A DNA stretch of 64,000 nucleotides, taken from NCBI RefSeq assembly GCF_000687995.1, contig NZ_JIAC01000001.1, positions 620,001 through 684,000 of the forward strand. The letters run 5' to 3'. The stretch comes from Selenomonas ruminantium AC2024 (lineage in GTDB: Bacteria > Bacillota > Negativicutes > Selenomonadales > Selenomonadaceae). The number at the start of each line of letters is the position of its first letter. Position 1 is the stretch's first letter. The notes under the pieces were generated by a model. It did not search any database. It was not told the origin of the DNA and saw nothing but the letters and a program-made list of their open reading frames with translations. A program made the position numbers and the translations under genes. Positions 8,639 to 15,394 of this stretch are shown in pieces.

Positions 8639-9403
8639 TCAGAAAAACAAGTCGTAGACGAGTTTGCCAATCAGCACTGTGGTCATAATGATGAACAGCG
8701 GCCTTACATAGCCGACGCCCTTCTTGAGGGCCATGCTGGCTCCGCAGTAGGCTCCGGCAATCATGGCAAGGCCCATGGGGATGGCATGGGAAAAGTCGAT
8801 ACAGCCCAGATAGCCGAAGAAAAATACGGCGGAGAGGTTGCTGGCAAAGTTAAGCGTACGGGCGTTGGCGGCGGCGCCTAAGAAATCAAAGCCTACCATC
8901 AGCAGGCCAAAGAGCATGAAGGAACCGGCACCGGGGCCGAAGAAGCCGTCGTAGAAGCCCAGAGAAAAGGCGACAAAGCCGGCCATCAGCAGCATTTTCG
9001 TGGACAGGCCGGTGTATTTATTCTCTTTGCCCCAGTCCTTTTTGAAAATGCTGTAGAGGAGCACGGCGATAAGCATTACGACAATCAACGGGCGCAGGAT
9101 GGATGAAGGCAGCAGCTGGACGGCGAATACGCCTAAAGCCGAGCCGATAAAGGACAGGGGAAAGAGGCGCTTCATAAGCCAGACATCCACTTTTCCCGAG
9201 CGCACGAAGGTGATGAAACTGGTCATAGAGCCCATGACCGCGGCGCATTTGTTGGTGCCCAGAGCCATCACCGGAGGCAGTCCTGTCCAAAGCAGGGCGG
9301 GCACGGAAATCAGCCCGCCGCCGCCAACTACCGAATCAATAAAAGCGGCCATAAAGCCGAAAAATATCAGAAAACCTGTTGTACCAAGGTCTAAAAATTC
9401 CAT
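8639..9403 (-). CDS. TauE/SafE-family anion permease
   Basis: A 254-residue polytopic protein (about eight hydrophobic segments) with the TauE/SafE hallmarks: an N-terminal AAFIDSVVGGGGLISVPALL motif, then LGTNKCAAV, and in the second half SLGFYDGFFGPGAGSFM followed by AANARTLNFASN. Members export sulfite, sulfonates or organosulfur anions, or have unknown substrates. GAGGAGG precedes the start. It faces the LacI-type regulator gene from its upstream side in the same direction, but a link is not shown. Confidence 0.88.
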   Translation of the reverse strand: MEFLDLGTTGFLIFFGFMAAFIDSVVGGGGLISVPALLWTGLPPVMALGTNKCAAVMGSMTSFITFVRSGKVDVWLMKRLFPLSFIGSALGVFAVQLLPSSILRPLIVVMLIAVLLYSIFKKDWGKENKYTGLSTKMLLMAGFVAFSLGFYDGFFGPGAGSFMLFGLLMVGFDFLGAAANARTLNFASNLSAVFFFGYLGCIDFSHAIPMGLAMIAGAYCGASMALKKGVGYVRPLFIIMTTVLIGKLVYDLFF

Positions 9404-9462
9404 AAAATCAATCCTCCTCAGGTAAGCATACTATGAATGAGGAGGATTTGACAATAGGCTTT

Positions 9463-10482
9463 TTAGTCAGCCACATTTTCCAAAATGCGGATTTCGTTGC
9501 GCATGATGTAGGCGTTTTTTTCCGGCAGGCTGCCGTTTACCAGATAGTCGAACATCAGCTGCATGGCCCGGCGGCCCTGCTGATGCGGGTGCTGGTAGAG
9601 GGCGGCTTTGATGAGTCCCTTTTTCATCATGTCGATGGTACTGGGAATGGTATCGAAGGCCACGATGGTGATGTCTTCGCGTCCCACCGCCTGAATGGCA
9701 CGGGCTGCGCCGTAGCCGCCGGAGGATACCACGAAGATGGCGTTGATTTCCGGATTGTCGGCAATCAGACTGCGGGCGGCTTCGTAGGCCTGCAGGTCAT
9801 CATCGGCGGTTTCTGCTACACCCAGCAGGGTGAAATCGGGATGGTTGTGCATGACTTCCTGAAAGCCCTCCAGACGCTGATTGTGGCCCAGCATGTTGAG
9901 TGAGCCTAAGAGCACACCGGCTTTCAGCGTGGTGGGGCAAATCATTTTGAGCAGAGCTCCCGCGGTGCGGCCGCCCTGCAAATAGTCACTGCCCACATAG
10001 CAATGGCGGCGGCTGGATTCCACATCATTGTTGATGGTTACCACAAACATGCCATTGTCTACACATTCATTTATCTTATCAATTACCTGCTGGTCATTGA
10101 CCGGGTTAATGATAAGGCCGCTGATTTTGTCCTTGAGCTCGTCGATAATGCGGCACTGTTCGGCGGCATCAAAGCCCTTCATGCTGCGCCAGATGACCTC
10201 CATGCCGTAAGAGGAAAAGCGTTCAGCGGCATGGTGCATGGTGGTGAGCATATCGTCAAAGAAGTGAACGCCTTCAGAGGCAATCAGCACGCCGACCACG
10301 GGGTGTTTTTTGCGGGCGGCCAGAGCCTTGCCCGCGGGATTGGGACGGTAGTTGAGCTTCTTGGCCATTTCCACAATGAGTTTTTCTTTTTCCGGCTTCA
10401 CGTTGCCGCGTTTGTTGAGGACTCTGTCCACTGTGCCCCGCGACACTCCGCAGAGCTCGGCGATTTGCTTTATCGTAACCAT
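9463..10482 (-). CDS. LacI-family transcriptional regulator with RbsB-like ligand domain
   Basis: A 339-residue repressor. The N-terminal helix-turn-helix (TIKQIAELCGVSRGTVDRVLNKRG) is LacI type; the ligand domain (from about residue 55) begins VVGVLIASEGVHFF and matches the sugar-binding Peripla_BP_4 fold, so the inducer is probably a pentose, hexose or sugar alcohol. ATG 10482 is preferred over ATG 10503 because the purine-rich AAGGAAGGTAAGG then serves as ribosome site. No sugar genes adjoin it, so the target may be elsewhere. Confidence 0.9.
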   Translation of the reverse strand: MVTIKQIAELCGVSRGTVDRVLNKRGNVKPEKEKLIVEMAKKLNYRPNPAGKALAARKKHPVVGVLIASEGVHFFDDMLTTMHHAAERFSSYGMEVIWRSMKGFDAAEQCRIIDELKDKISGLIINPVNDQQVIDKINECVDNGMFVVTINNDVESSRRHCYVGSDYLQGGRTAGALLKMICPTTLKAGVLLGSLNMLGHNQRLEGFQEVMHNHPDFTLLGVAETADDDLQAYEAARSLIADNPEINAIFVVSSGGYGAARAIQAVGREDITIVAFDTIPSTIDMMKKGLIKAALYQHPHQQGRRAMQLMFDYLVNGSLPEKNAYIMRNEIRILENVAD

Positions 10483-10612
10483 TGCCTTACCTTCCTTTGT
10501 CATTTCTGTTATCCTACAGTATAGTATATTCGGAAGGGAAGGGCAAATTCCTGCCGTGCTCGGGCAAAAAATAAACGTGAATAGCTGACTTTTTTTGATG
10601 TCAGGAATGGTT

Positions 10613-10652
10613 TATAATGTAAATATCTTCTCGTGAGAGGAGGTGAAATTCT
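10613..10652 (+). promoter_or_regulatory. Toxin 1 promoter -10 and SD-occluding leader hairpin
   Basis: TATAAT at 10613-10618; the -35 is weak. Seven bases on, at the expected +1, an 8-bp hairpin (10625-10644) with a GTGA tetraloop has its 3' arm built from the Shine-Dalgarno GAGGAGGT. The ribosome site is therefore closed in the folded mRNA, as in RNA I of par loci. Confidence 0.75.
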
Positions 10653-10742
10653 ATGTCCTCTAAGGAGTTCATTCTATGTGTGCTCTGCCCGCTGGCAGTG
10701 GGAATACTGCTTGAATTATTCAAGTACTGGTTGAACCATTAA
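10653..10742 (+). CDS. Fst/Ldr-like type I toxin peptide, copy 1
   Basis: A 29-residue hydrophobic peptide (MSSKEFILCVLCPLAVGILL, then ELFKYWLNH) behind a strong AGGAGGTGA site. The conserved features of the Fst/Ldr toxin superfamily are present: a proline followed by a VG pair within a single membrane helix, then an aromatic and a tryptophan near a short polar tail (P..VG.....F..WL). The toxin would insert in the inner membrane. Downstream lie a bidirectional terminator, a direct repeat of the start region and a convergent promoter, as in par_pAD1. A sister peptide is at 13577-13663. Confidence 0.8.
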   Translation: MSSKEFILCVLCPLAVGILLELFKYWLNH

Positions 10743-10756
10743 GCGCGGCTTGGCGT

Positions 10757-10815
10757 GCAAAAATCCCCCTGCGACCGCCATCGCAGGGGGATTTTCTAAT
10801 TCTATGTCCTCTGTT
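10757..10815 (-). ncRNA. Predicted antitoxin RNA 1 (RNA II-like)
   Basis: Convergent transcript predicted from the promoter at 10822-10850. It would start near 10815, contain the complement of the toxin start region, and end at the shared terminator near 10757, giving about 60 nt. The ends are inferred from promoter and terminator positions, not measured. Confidence 0.7.
10760..10795. terminator. Shared bidirectional terminator of par-like locus 1
   Basis: Perfect 15-bp stem (10760-10774 with 10781-10795), GC-rich core, A and T ends, 6-base loop CCGCCA. Serves both the toxin mRNA and the antisense RNA. Confidence 0.92.
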
Positions 10816-10821
10816 ACTGTT

Positions 10822-10850
10822 ATTATAGCAGTGTACAGTGGAAAAATCAA
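10822..10850 (-). promoter_or_regulatory. Antitoxin 1 promoter
   Basis: On the minus strand TTGATT (10845-10850) and TATAAT (10822-10827) are separated by exactly 17 bases: a near-consensus sigma70 promoter, stronger than the toxin's. It begins eight bases after the panD stop codon. Confidence 0.85.
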
Positions 10851-10857
10851 TAATTTG

Positions 10858-11241
10858 TTAATTCGTCTGTCCGTGATATTCGACTTCGCGGATTTCTTTT
10901 ACGTGGTTCTGCGCATCAACCATGACAACCTTTGGTTTATGTGCCCGGCCTTCTTCTTCGGTGAACAGGGCGTAGGCCATGATGATGACGATATCGCCCG
11001 GCTGGGCGAGGCGGGCGGCGGCACCGTTTAGGCAGATGACACCGGAGCCTCTGGGGCCGGGAATGGTATAGGTTTCGAGTCTGGCGCCGTTGTTGTTGTC
11101 TACGACCTGCACGCGTTCATTGGGCAGGATGCCGGCTTTTTCCATGAGTTCTTCATCAATGGTGATGCTGCCCATGTAGGCAAGGTTGGCCTCGGTAACG
11201 GTAGCGCAGTGAATTTTTCCTTTGAGCATATTTAAGAGCAT
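10858..11241 (-). CDS. panD: Aspartate 1-decarboxylase precursor
   Basis: A 127-residue pyruvoyl enzyme that makes beta-alanine from aspartate for pantothenate. The self-cleavage site is Gly24-Ser25 (in [12 protein letters not shown]), and the [20 protein letters not shown] segment is typical. It is the last gene of panS-panC-panD, 17 bases after panC. No terminator separates its end from the antitoxin 1 promoter, so pan transcripts should read through the antitoxin region and stop at 10760-10795. Confidence 0.96.
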   Translation of the reverse strand: MLLNMLKGKIHCATVTEANLAYMGSITIDEELMEKAGILPNERVQVVDNNNGARLETYTIPGPRGSGVICLNGAAARLAQPGDIVIIMAYALFTEEEGRAHKPKVVMVDAQNHVKEIREVEYHGQTN

Positions 11242-11258
11242 TTTGGGGTATCCTTTCG

Positions 11259-12107
11259 TTAAGCGGAGAGAATTACGTTATCAATCAGGCGGGTTTTGCC
11301 GATTTTTACGGCGATGGCCAGCAGGGTGTCCTCGTTGACTTCGGTCAGCGGTTTAAGGGACGGGTAAGCGTAGGCTTTTACATAGTCAATGGACGCCATG
11401 GGTTCCTTGCTGATTTCGTCTTTGACGATATTTTCCAGCGCCGCTACTTTGGTTTCGCCCTGGGCAAAGGCCGTTTTTGCTTCCTTCAGGCTGCGGGAGA
11501 GGACGAGGGCTGCTTCTTTTTCCTCAGCGGACAGATAGGTGTTGCGGGAACTGCGGGCAAGGCCGGACTCTTCGCGGGCGATGGGCACCATGTTGATGTG
11601 CACGTTGATGTTGAGGTCCTCCACGAAGCGACGGATAACTGTTACCTGCTGGGCATCCTTTTGGCCGAAGAAGGCTTCGTCTGCACGGGCGAGGTTGATA
11701 AGTTTGGTGACAACCGTAGCCACGCCGCGGAAATGGCCGGGGCGCTGGGCGCCGCAGAGTTTATGGGTGATATCTCCATCCACGTTAACATAGGTGCAGT
11801 AGCCTTCCGGATACATTTCGGAGGGTTCCGGATGAAAGACGGCATCGACATTTACGCTTTCGAGTTTCTCGCAGTCGGCGGTAAACTGACGCGGGTAGGC
11901 GTCATAGTCCTCGTTGGGGCCGAACTGCGTGGGATTGACAAAGACCGAAGCGATGACGATATCGCATTTTTCACGGGCCGCGCGCATCAGCGTCAGATGG
12001 CCTTCATGCAGAGCGCCCATGGTGGGGACAAGGCCGATGGTTTTGCCCTGAGCTTTGCAGTCAGCGGCGTATTTTTTTATGTCTTGGATGGTTGTCAAAA
12101 TTTTCAT
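11259..12107 (-). CDS. panC: Pantothenate synthetase
   Basis: A 282-residue enzyme that joins pantoate and beta-alanine using ATP. Visible motifs: [13 protein letters not shown] near residue 28 (first HxGH nucleotide site), [19 protein letters not shown], and GQKDAQQ with the KMSKS-like segment [13 protein letters not shown]. Length is normal. It lies 12 bases after panS and 17 before panD, so the three are one operon. No panB or panE is present in this window. Confidence 0.96.
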   Translation of the reverse strand: MKILTTIQDIKKYAADCKAQGKTIGLVPTMGALHEGHLTLMRAAREKCDIVIASVFVNPTQFGPNEDYDAYPRQFTADCEKLESVNVDAVFHPEPSEMYPEGYCTYVNVDGDITHKLCGAQRPGHFRGVATVVTKLINLARADEAFFGQKDAQQVTVIRRFVEDLNINVHINMVPIAREESGLARSSRNTYLSAEEKEAALVLSRSLKEAKTAFAQGETKVAALENIVKDEISKEPMASIDYVKAYAYPSLKPLTEVNEDTLLAIAVKIGKTRLIDNVILSA

Positions 12108-12119
12108 AGCGAATTCTCC

Positions 12120-13076
12120 TTAGTTGTTGTAAGCGGGGGCGGGTTCTTCCTGTGCCTCGCGGTTGTCCTGGCGCACGCAGAAGTTGGCCACAAGGGAGCC
12201 GGAAACATTATGCCAGACGCTGAAGATGGCGCCGGGCAGAGCGGCGGCGGGGTTAAAGTACATGACGGCAAGACTGGCGGCCATGCCGGAGTTCTGCATG
12301 CCAACTTCGATAGCGACTGTACGAGCCTTGCGGGCATCCATATGCAAAAGTTTGGCAGCGGTAAAGCCTAGCGCCAAACCAAAGGCGTTGTGCAGAATCA
12401 CGATAGCAGCCATGGTAAGACCAACGGTTGCCAGCTTGCTGGCGGAGAGCGCCACCACACAGCCGACCAGCAGAACAATGCAGACTACCGAAACTAAAGG
12501 CATGGCAGGCATGATTTTTTTCGTCGTGTCAGCCATAAAGTGATGTACCAACAGGCCGAGGATTACCGGAGCCAGTACCATCTGGGCAATGGAAATCATC
12601 ATGGCCGTGAAGGAAATATCAATCCAGGCGCCGGCGAGGAAATAGGTCAGCGCCGGCGTTACGATGGGCGCCAAAAGCGTGGTGGTCATGGTCATGGATA
12701 CGGAGAGTGCCACATCACCCTTGGCCAGATAGGCAATGACATTGGAGGCCGTACCACCGGGGCAGGTGCCCACGAGGATAACGCCGATGGCCAGTTCCGG
12801 CGGCAGGGCAAAGACTTTGACCAAGGCCAGTGCGACAAGCGGCATAATGATGAACTGAGCGCCTACGCCGATAGCGACCTCCTTGGGATGCTGAAGGACA
12901 CGCTTAAAGTCCTCGACTTTCAGCGTCATGCCCATGCCGAACATGACAACGCCCAGCATCCACGAAACATAAGGCCCGACCCAGGTCAGCGTTTCCGGCC
13001 GCCATGCGCCCAGAATACCAATGGCAACCACGAGCAGTGCCAGATTGTCTACAATTTTTTTGATGATTTTTTGCAC
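12120..13076 (-). CDS. panS: BASS-family sodium symporter, probably pantothenate-precursor importer
   Basis: A 318-residue membrane protein with about nine to ten hydrophobic segments and BASS-family motifs (GTCPGGTASNVIAYLAKGD, then EVGMQNSGMAASLA). In enterics, a BASS protein (PanS) takes up ketopantoate or pantoate. Being first in the operon with panC and panD strongly supports that role here. Translation starts at GTG 13076, preceded by GAGGAGG. Its ~255-base leader contains a structured region and a terminator (13117-13271). The substrate remains inferred. Confidence 0.82.
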   Translation of the reverse strand: MQKIIKKIVDNLALLVVAIGILGAWRPETLTWVGPYVSWMLGVVMFGMGMTLKVEDFKRVLQHPKEVAIGVGAQFIIMPLVALALVKVFALPPELAIGVILVGTCPGGTASNVIAYLAKGDVALSVSMTMTTTLLAPIVTPALTYFLAGAWIDISFTAMMISIAQMVLAPVILGLLVHHFMADTTKKIMPAMPLVSVVCIVLLVGCVVALSASKLATVGLTMAAIVILHNAFGLALGFTAAKLLHMDARKARTVAIEVGMQNSGMAASLAVMYFNPAAALPGAIFSVWHNVSGSLVANFCVRQDNREAQEEPAPAYNN

Positions 13077-13116
13077 AAAAAAACCTCCTCATAAAGTTGA
13101 ATTTTTTTAGGCAAAA

Positions 13117-13176
13117 GAAAAAGGCTGTAAAGCAATGCGTTCTCGAAAAGAACGGCAAAGATGCTTTCACAGCCTT
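13117..13176 (-). terminator. Intrinsic terminator inside the panS leader
   Basis: On the minus strand the arm at 13162-13176 pairs with that at 13121-13134 (about 14 bp, one bulged base), followed directly by a T-rich tract (TTTTTCTTTT). It ends about 40 bases before the panS start codon, so it can only act as an attenuator of panS-panC-panD. Confidence 0.8.
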
Positions 13177-13213
13177 GGTGTTTACTGATTGTACGGAAAA
13201 TAACCTTAATAGA

Positions 13214-13271
13214 GCATATACCCCTAAAGCCGTCCCGGTTTCTGACAATCCGGGCAGTTTCCTTTATATGC
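13214..13271 (-). other. Aptamer-like stem structure in the panS leader
   Basis: A 7-bp closing helix (GCATATA at 13265-13271 on the minus strand with TATATGC at 13214-13220) encloses a hairpin (CCCGG / CCGGG, 13234-13254). It lies upstream of the attenuator-type terminator, in riboswitch order. No known riboswitch class was recognised; the described 'pan' RNA motif is a candidate to test. Confidence 0.45.
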
Positions 13272-13336
13272 TAAGATTAATCCTGTTCATAAAAGTATGA
13301 CTCACAGCAATGATGTCATCTTTTGCCATGAGTCAT

Positions 13337-13365
13337 ATTTTAGCACTAATGCGGTGTTTGGTAAA
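13337..13365 (-). promoter_or_regulatory. panS-panC-panD promoter
   Basis: On the minus strand TTTACC (13360-13365), a 17-base spacer and TAAAAT (13337-13342) preceded by an extended TG. An 8-bp inverted repeat (ATGACTCA at 13297-13304, TGAGTCAT at 13329-13336) abuts the -10 and start, possibly an operator or the first leader hairpin. Confidence 0.65.
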
Positions 13366-13386
13366 GGGGCAAGGTTTACATCTATG

Positions 13387-13483
13387 TACTAAGGCGCCCG
13401 TGAGACTGGTAATATTTTTCCTTCGCCATAGACAGGCTTGTCAAAAGCTGCGGAAAAATATCACCAGTCTCGCGGGCTTAGTG
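13387..13483. repeat. Long near-perfect inverted repeat between the pan and toxin 2 promoters
   Basis: Arms 13387-13421 and 13452-13483 pair over about 31 bp with one 3-base bulge, one mismatch and a few G-U pairs; the 30-base loop contains GACA-GGCT-TGTC. No T-tract follows on either strand, so it is not a standard terminator. It separates two divergent promoters. Confidence 0.75.
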
Positions 13484-13534
13484 CTATGCACTTGACTTCC
13501 CTAGGTGCGATAGCTGGCCTTTCATTCTATGCTG

Positions 13535-13569
13535 TGTTAAAATATTACCATCTCCTTGCGAAAGGAGGT
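13535..13569 (+). promoter_or_regulatory. Toxin 2 promoter -10 and SD-occluding leader hairpin
   Basis: Extended -10 TGTTAAAAT (TAAAAT 13538-13543). The predicted +1 at 13550 begins an 8-bp hairpin (13550-13569) with GCGA tetraloop, whose 3' arm is the Shine-Dalgarno AAGGAGGT. Compared with locus 1, two stem pairs differ in a compensatory or wobble-compatible way. Confidence 0.75.
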
Positions 13570-13576
13570 GACTCTT

Positions 13577-13663
13577 TTGAAGGAGAAGCTCATAGTGCAT
13601 GTACTGATGCCGTTAGTGGTGGGAATGCTGGTAGCTATGTTTAACTACTGGTTGAATCATTAA
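13577..13663 (+). CDS. Fst/Ldr-like type I toxin peptide, copy 2
   Basis: A 28-residue hydrophobic peptide starting at TTG 13577 (MKEKLIVHVLMPLVVGMLVA, then MFNYWLNH), eight bases after AAAGGAGGTGA. It shares the P(L)xVG(I/M)L core and the identical YWLNH tail with the peptide at 10653-10742 and matches the Fst/Ldr pattern. An alternative GTG start at 13595 lacks a ribosome site. The locus has the same repeats, terminator and convergent promoter as copy 1, so it is a second complete module rather than a relic. Confidence 0.78.
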   Translation: MKEKLIVHVLMPLVVGMLVAMFNYWLNH

Positions 13664-13741
13664 GATGCAGATGATGTACAAAAACCCCGAGGACTGCCAT
13701 CCTCGGGGTTTTCTCGTCTTTTAAAGTCGAAGCTCATAGTG
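13585..13741. repeat. Direct repeats of par-like locus 2
   Basis: GAAGCTCATAGTG occurs at 13585-13597, inside the toxin coding start, and at 13729-13741 beyond the terminator. The sequence is unrelated to the repeat of locus 1, so each antisense RNA should recognise only its own toxin mRNA. Confidence 0.88.
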
Positions 13742-13751
13742 TTTAATTCGT
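13676..13751 (-). ncRNA. Predicted antitoxin RNA 2 (RNA II-like)
   Basis: Predicted to start near 13751 from the promoter at 13758-13786, carry the complement of the toxin 2 start region, and end just past the shared terminator near 13676, about 75 nt. Ends are inferred. Confidence 0.7.
13681..13712. terminator. Shared bidirectional terminator of par-like locus 2
   Basis: Perfect 13-bp stem (13681-13693 with 13700-13712), loop CTGCCA, one base different from the loop of locus 1 (CCGCCA). Confidence 0.92.
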
Positions 13752-13757
13752 GCTTTT

Positions 13758-13786
13758 ATTATAGCATTACATAGGGGATAAAGCAA
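13758..13786 (-). promoter_or_regulatory. Antitoxin 2 promoter
   Basis: On the minus strand TTGCTT (13781-13786), 17 bases, TATAAT (13758-13763). It lies about 20 bases after the acyl-CoA synthetase stop, the same arrangement as panD and antitoxin 1. Confidence 0.85.
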
Positions 13787-13805
13787 TCTCTTTTGGTAAT
13801 GCTGC

Positions 13806-15296
13806 TTATTTATTTTTGCTCTTGCGGAACTCGTCGAGAATCATGCGTTTGGCGATTTTGCCTGTGGAGGTGCGGGGCAGTTTTTCCATGAGGTGGAATT
13901 CGCGCGGAATCTTGTAGAGCGCGAGGTTGGCCTGCAGGAATTTCTTGAGTTCCCGCACGTTGATGTCCTGACCGTCATGGGTGCTGTAGAAGCAGGCACC
14001 GGCCTGGCCGCGCAGTTTGTCCTCGATACCGATAACGGCGGCTTCGAAGATGCCGGGGAACTGGTAAACGAGTTCTTCGACTTCGCGCGGGTAGATGTTT
14101 TCGCCCATGCTGATAATCATGTCCTTGATGCGGTCCACGATGTAGATATAGCCTTCTTCGTCACAGCGGGCCACGTCGCCGGTGTGGAACCAGCCGCCGC
14201 GCATGGCGTCTTGGGTCACATCCGGCAGGTTCCAGTAACCGAGCATGATGTTTTCGCCCTTGACGATGAGTTCGCCGGCTTCGCCCTGCGGAACTTCTTT
14301 GCCTTCGGCGTCAATCAGCTTCCACTGAATACCCGGCACAATCTTGCCGCAGGAGCCGACAATCGGTTTCTCCGGCGGGTTCATGGTGACAACCGGGCTG
14401 GTTTCGGACAGGCCGTAACCTTCGCAGATATCCACGCCGAATTTCTTGATGAAATCCTGCTGAATCTGCAGGGGCAGCGTCGTGCCGCCGCTGACGACCA
14501 GACGCAGGGAGGCCATGTCCTCAGTGGTGGCCAGTTTCGTGAGCAGGCTGCAGATGGACGGCACGATGTAGAGGTCGGTGACTTTTTCCTCGCGGATAAC
14601 GCCAATGGTTTCCTTCGGGGTGAAGGAGTCGAGAATGACCACTTCGGCACCGCTGAAGAAAGAATAGAGCACGGAGCAGGTCCAGCCGAACGCATGGTAC
14701 ATGGGCAGTACGCAAAGTACGTTGTGTTCGGCCTTACAGCCCATGCCGTTGTCCCGCATCTGTTCGCAGTTGGCTACGAGGTTACGATGGGACAGCACAG
14801 CTCCCTTGGGGTTGCCCGTGGTGCCGGAGGTGTAGATGGTGGCACAGGGCTTATGCTCGTCAAAGTCAGCCCGCAGAGCCGGAGCTTCACCGATTTTGGG
14901 GTCGGCCTTGCTCATGGTCTTGATGTCGTACTGGGTAACCTTGAGGTCACAGCGCAGAGCGGCCAGCGCATCCACGAGGTTCAACGGCTGGTAGGTCAGC
15001 ATGGTGCGGATGCCGGAATCCTTGATGATGTAGGCGATTTCGCGGTTGCTGAGCTGGAAGTTGATGGGCACGGAAATAGCGCCCAGAGAAGCCGTTGCCA
15101 TGTAGGCAAAGACGAAATCTGCGCTGTTGCGGGAGAAGATACCCACGCGGTCCCCTTCGCGGACACCGACGGCATAGAGCCGGTTGCGGAAGTTGGTCAC
15201 TGCGGTCTGTAATTCTTTATAAGTGAAGCGGCGCTTATGGTCTACGATGGCCATGGCGTCAGGTTTGCCTTGCAAAATGAGTTCATGTACAAACAT
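13806..15296 (-). CDS. AMP-forming acyl-CoA synthetase / ligase
   Basis: A 496-residue class I adenylate-forming enzyme: ATP-binding motif YTSGTTGNPKGAVLSH, then GYGLSETSPV, HTGDVARCDEEGYIYIVDRIKD and the C-terminal catalytic lysine in PRTSTGKIAKR. It activates a carboxylic acid to its acyl-AMP and then the CoA ester; the chain length cannot be told from sequence. ATG 15296 is chosen because AGAGGGA precedes it; an ATG 48 bases upstream has no site. It is followed by an alcohol dehydrogenase upstream in the same direction (98-base gap), possibly co-transcribed. Confidence 0.9.
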   Translation of the reverse strand: MFVHELILQGKPDAMAIVDHKRRFTYKELQTAVTNFRNRLYAVGVREGDRVGIFSRNSADFVFAYMATASLGAISVPINFQLSNREIAYIIKDSGIRTMLTYQPLNLVDALAALRCDLKVTQYDIKTMSKADPKIGEAPALRADFDEHKPCATIYTSGTTGNPKGAVLSHRNLVANCEQMRDNGMGCKAEHNVLCVLPMYHAFGWTCSVLYSFFSGAEVVILDSFTPKETIGVIREEKVTDLYIVPSICSLLTKLATTEDMASLRLVVSGGTTLPLQIQQDFIKKFGVDICEGYGLSETSPVVTMNPPEKPIVGSCGKIVPGIQWKLIDAEGKEVPQGEAGELIVKGENIMLGYWNLPDVTQDAMRGGWFHTGDVARCDEEGYIYIVDRIKDMIISMGENIYPREVEELVYQFPGIFEAAVIGIEDKLRGQAGACFYSTHDGQDINVRELKKFLQANLALYKIPREFHLMEKLPRTSTGKIAKRMILDEFRKSKNK

Positions 15297-15394
15297 GATA
15301 TTCCCTCTTTCTTTTCTATAAACTATGTTGACTAGCTCATACAAGATAAATTTTATACCAGGTCATAAAAAAAGTAAAGGGTTTTATTTGACGC

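Larger units (their letters stand above)
10647..10812. repeat. Direct repeats of par-like locus 1
   Basis: The 15-base AATTCTATGTCCTCT, which includes the toxin start codon, occurs at 10647-10661 and identically at 10798-10812 beyond the terminator. A partial third copy (ATTCTATGT) is at 10671-10679. The antisense RNA made from the right-hand copy would therefore pair with the toxin start region. Confidence 0.9.

Noticed and set aside
10504-10620. A standard -35 for toxin 1
   Set aside because: TTGATG at 10595-10600 is only 12 bases from the -10, too short; the toxin promoter has no good -35.
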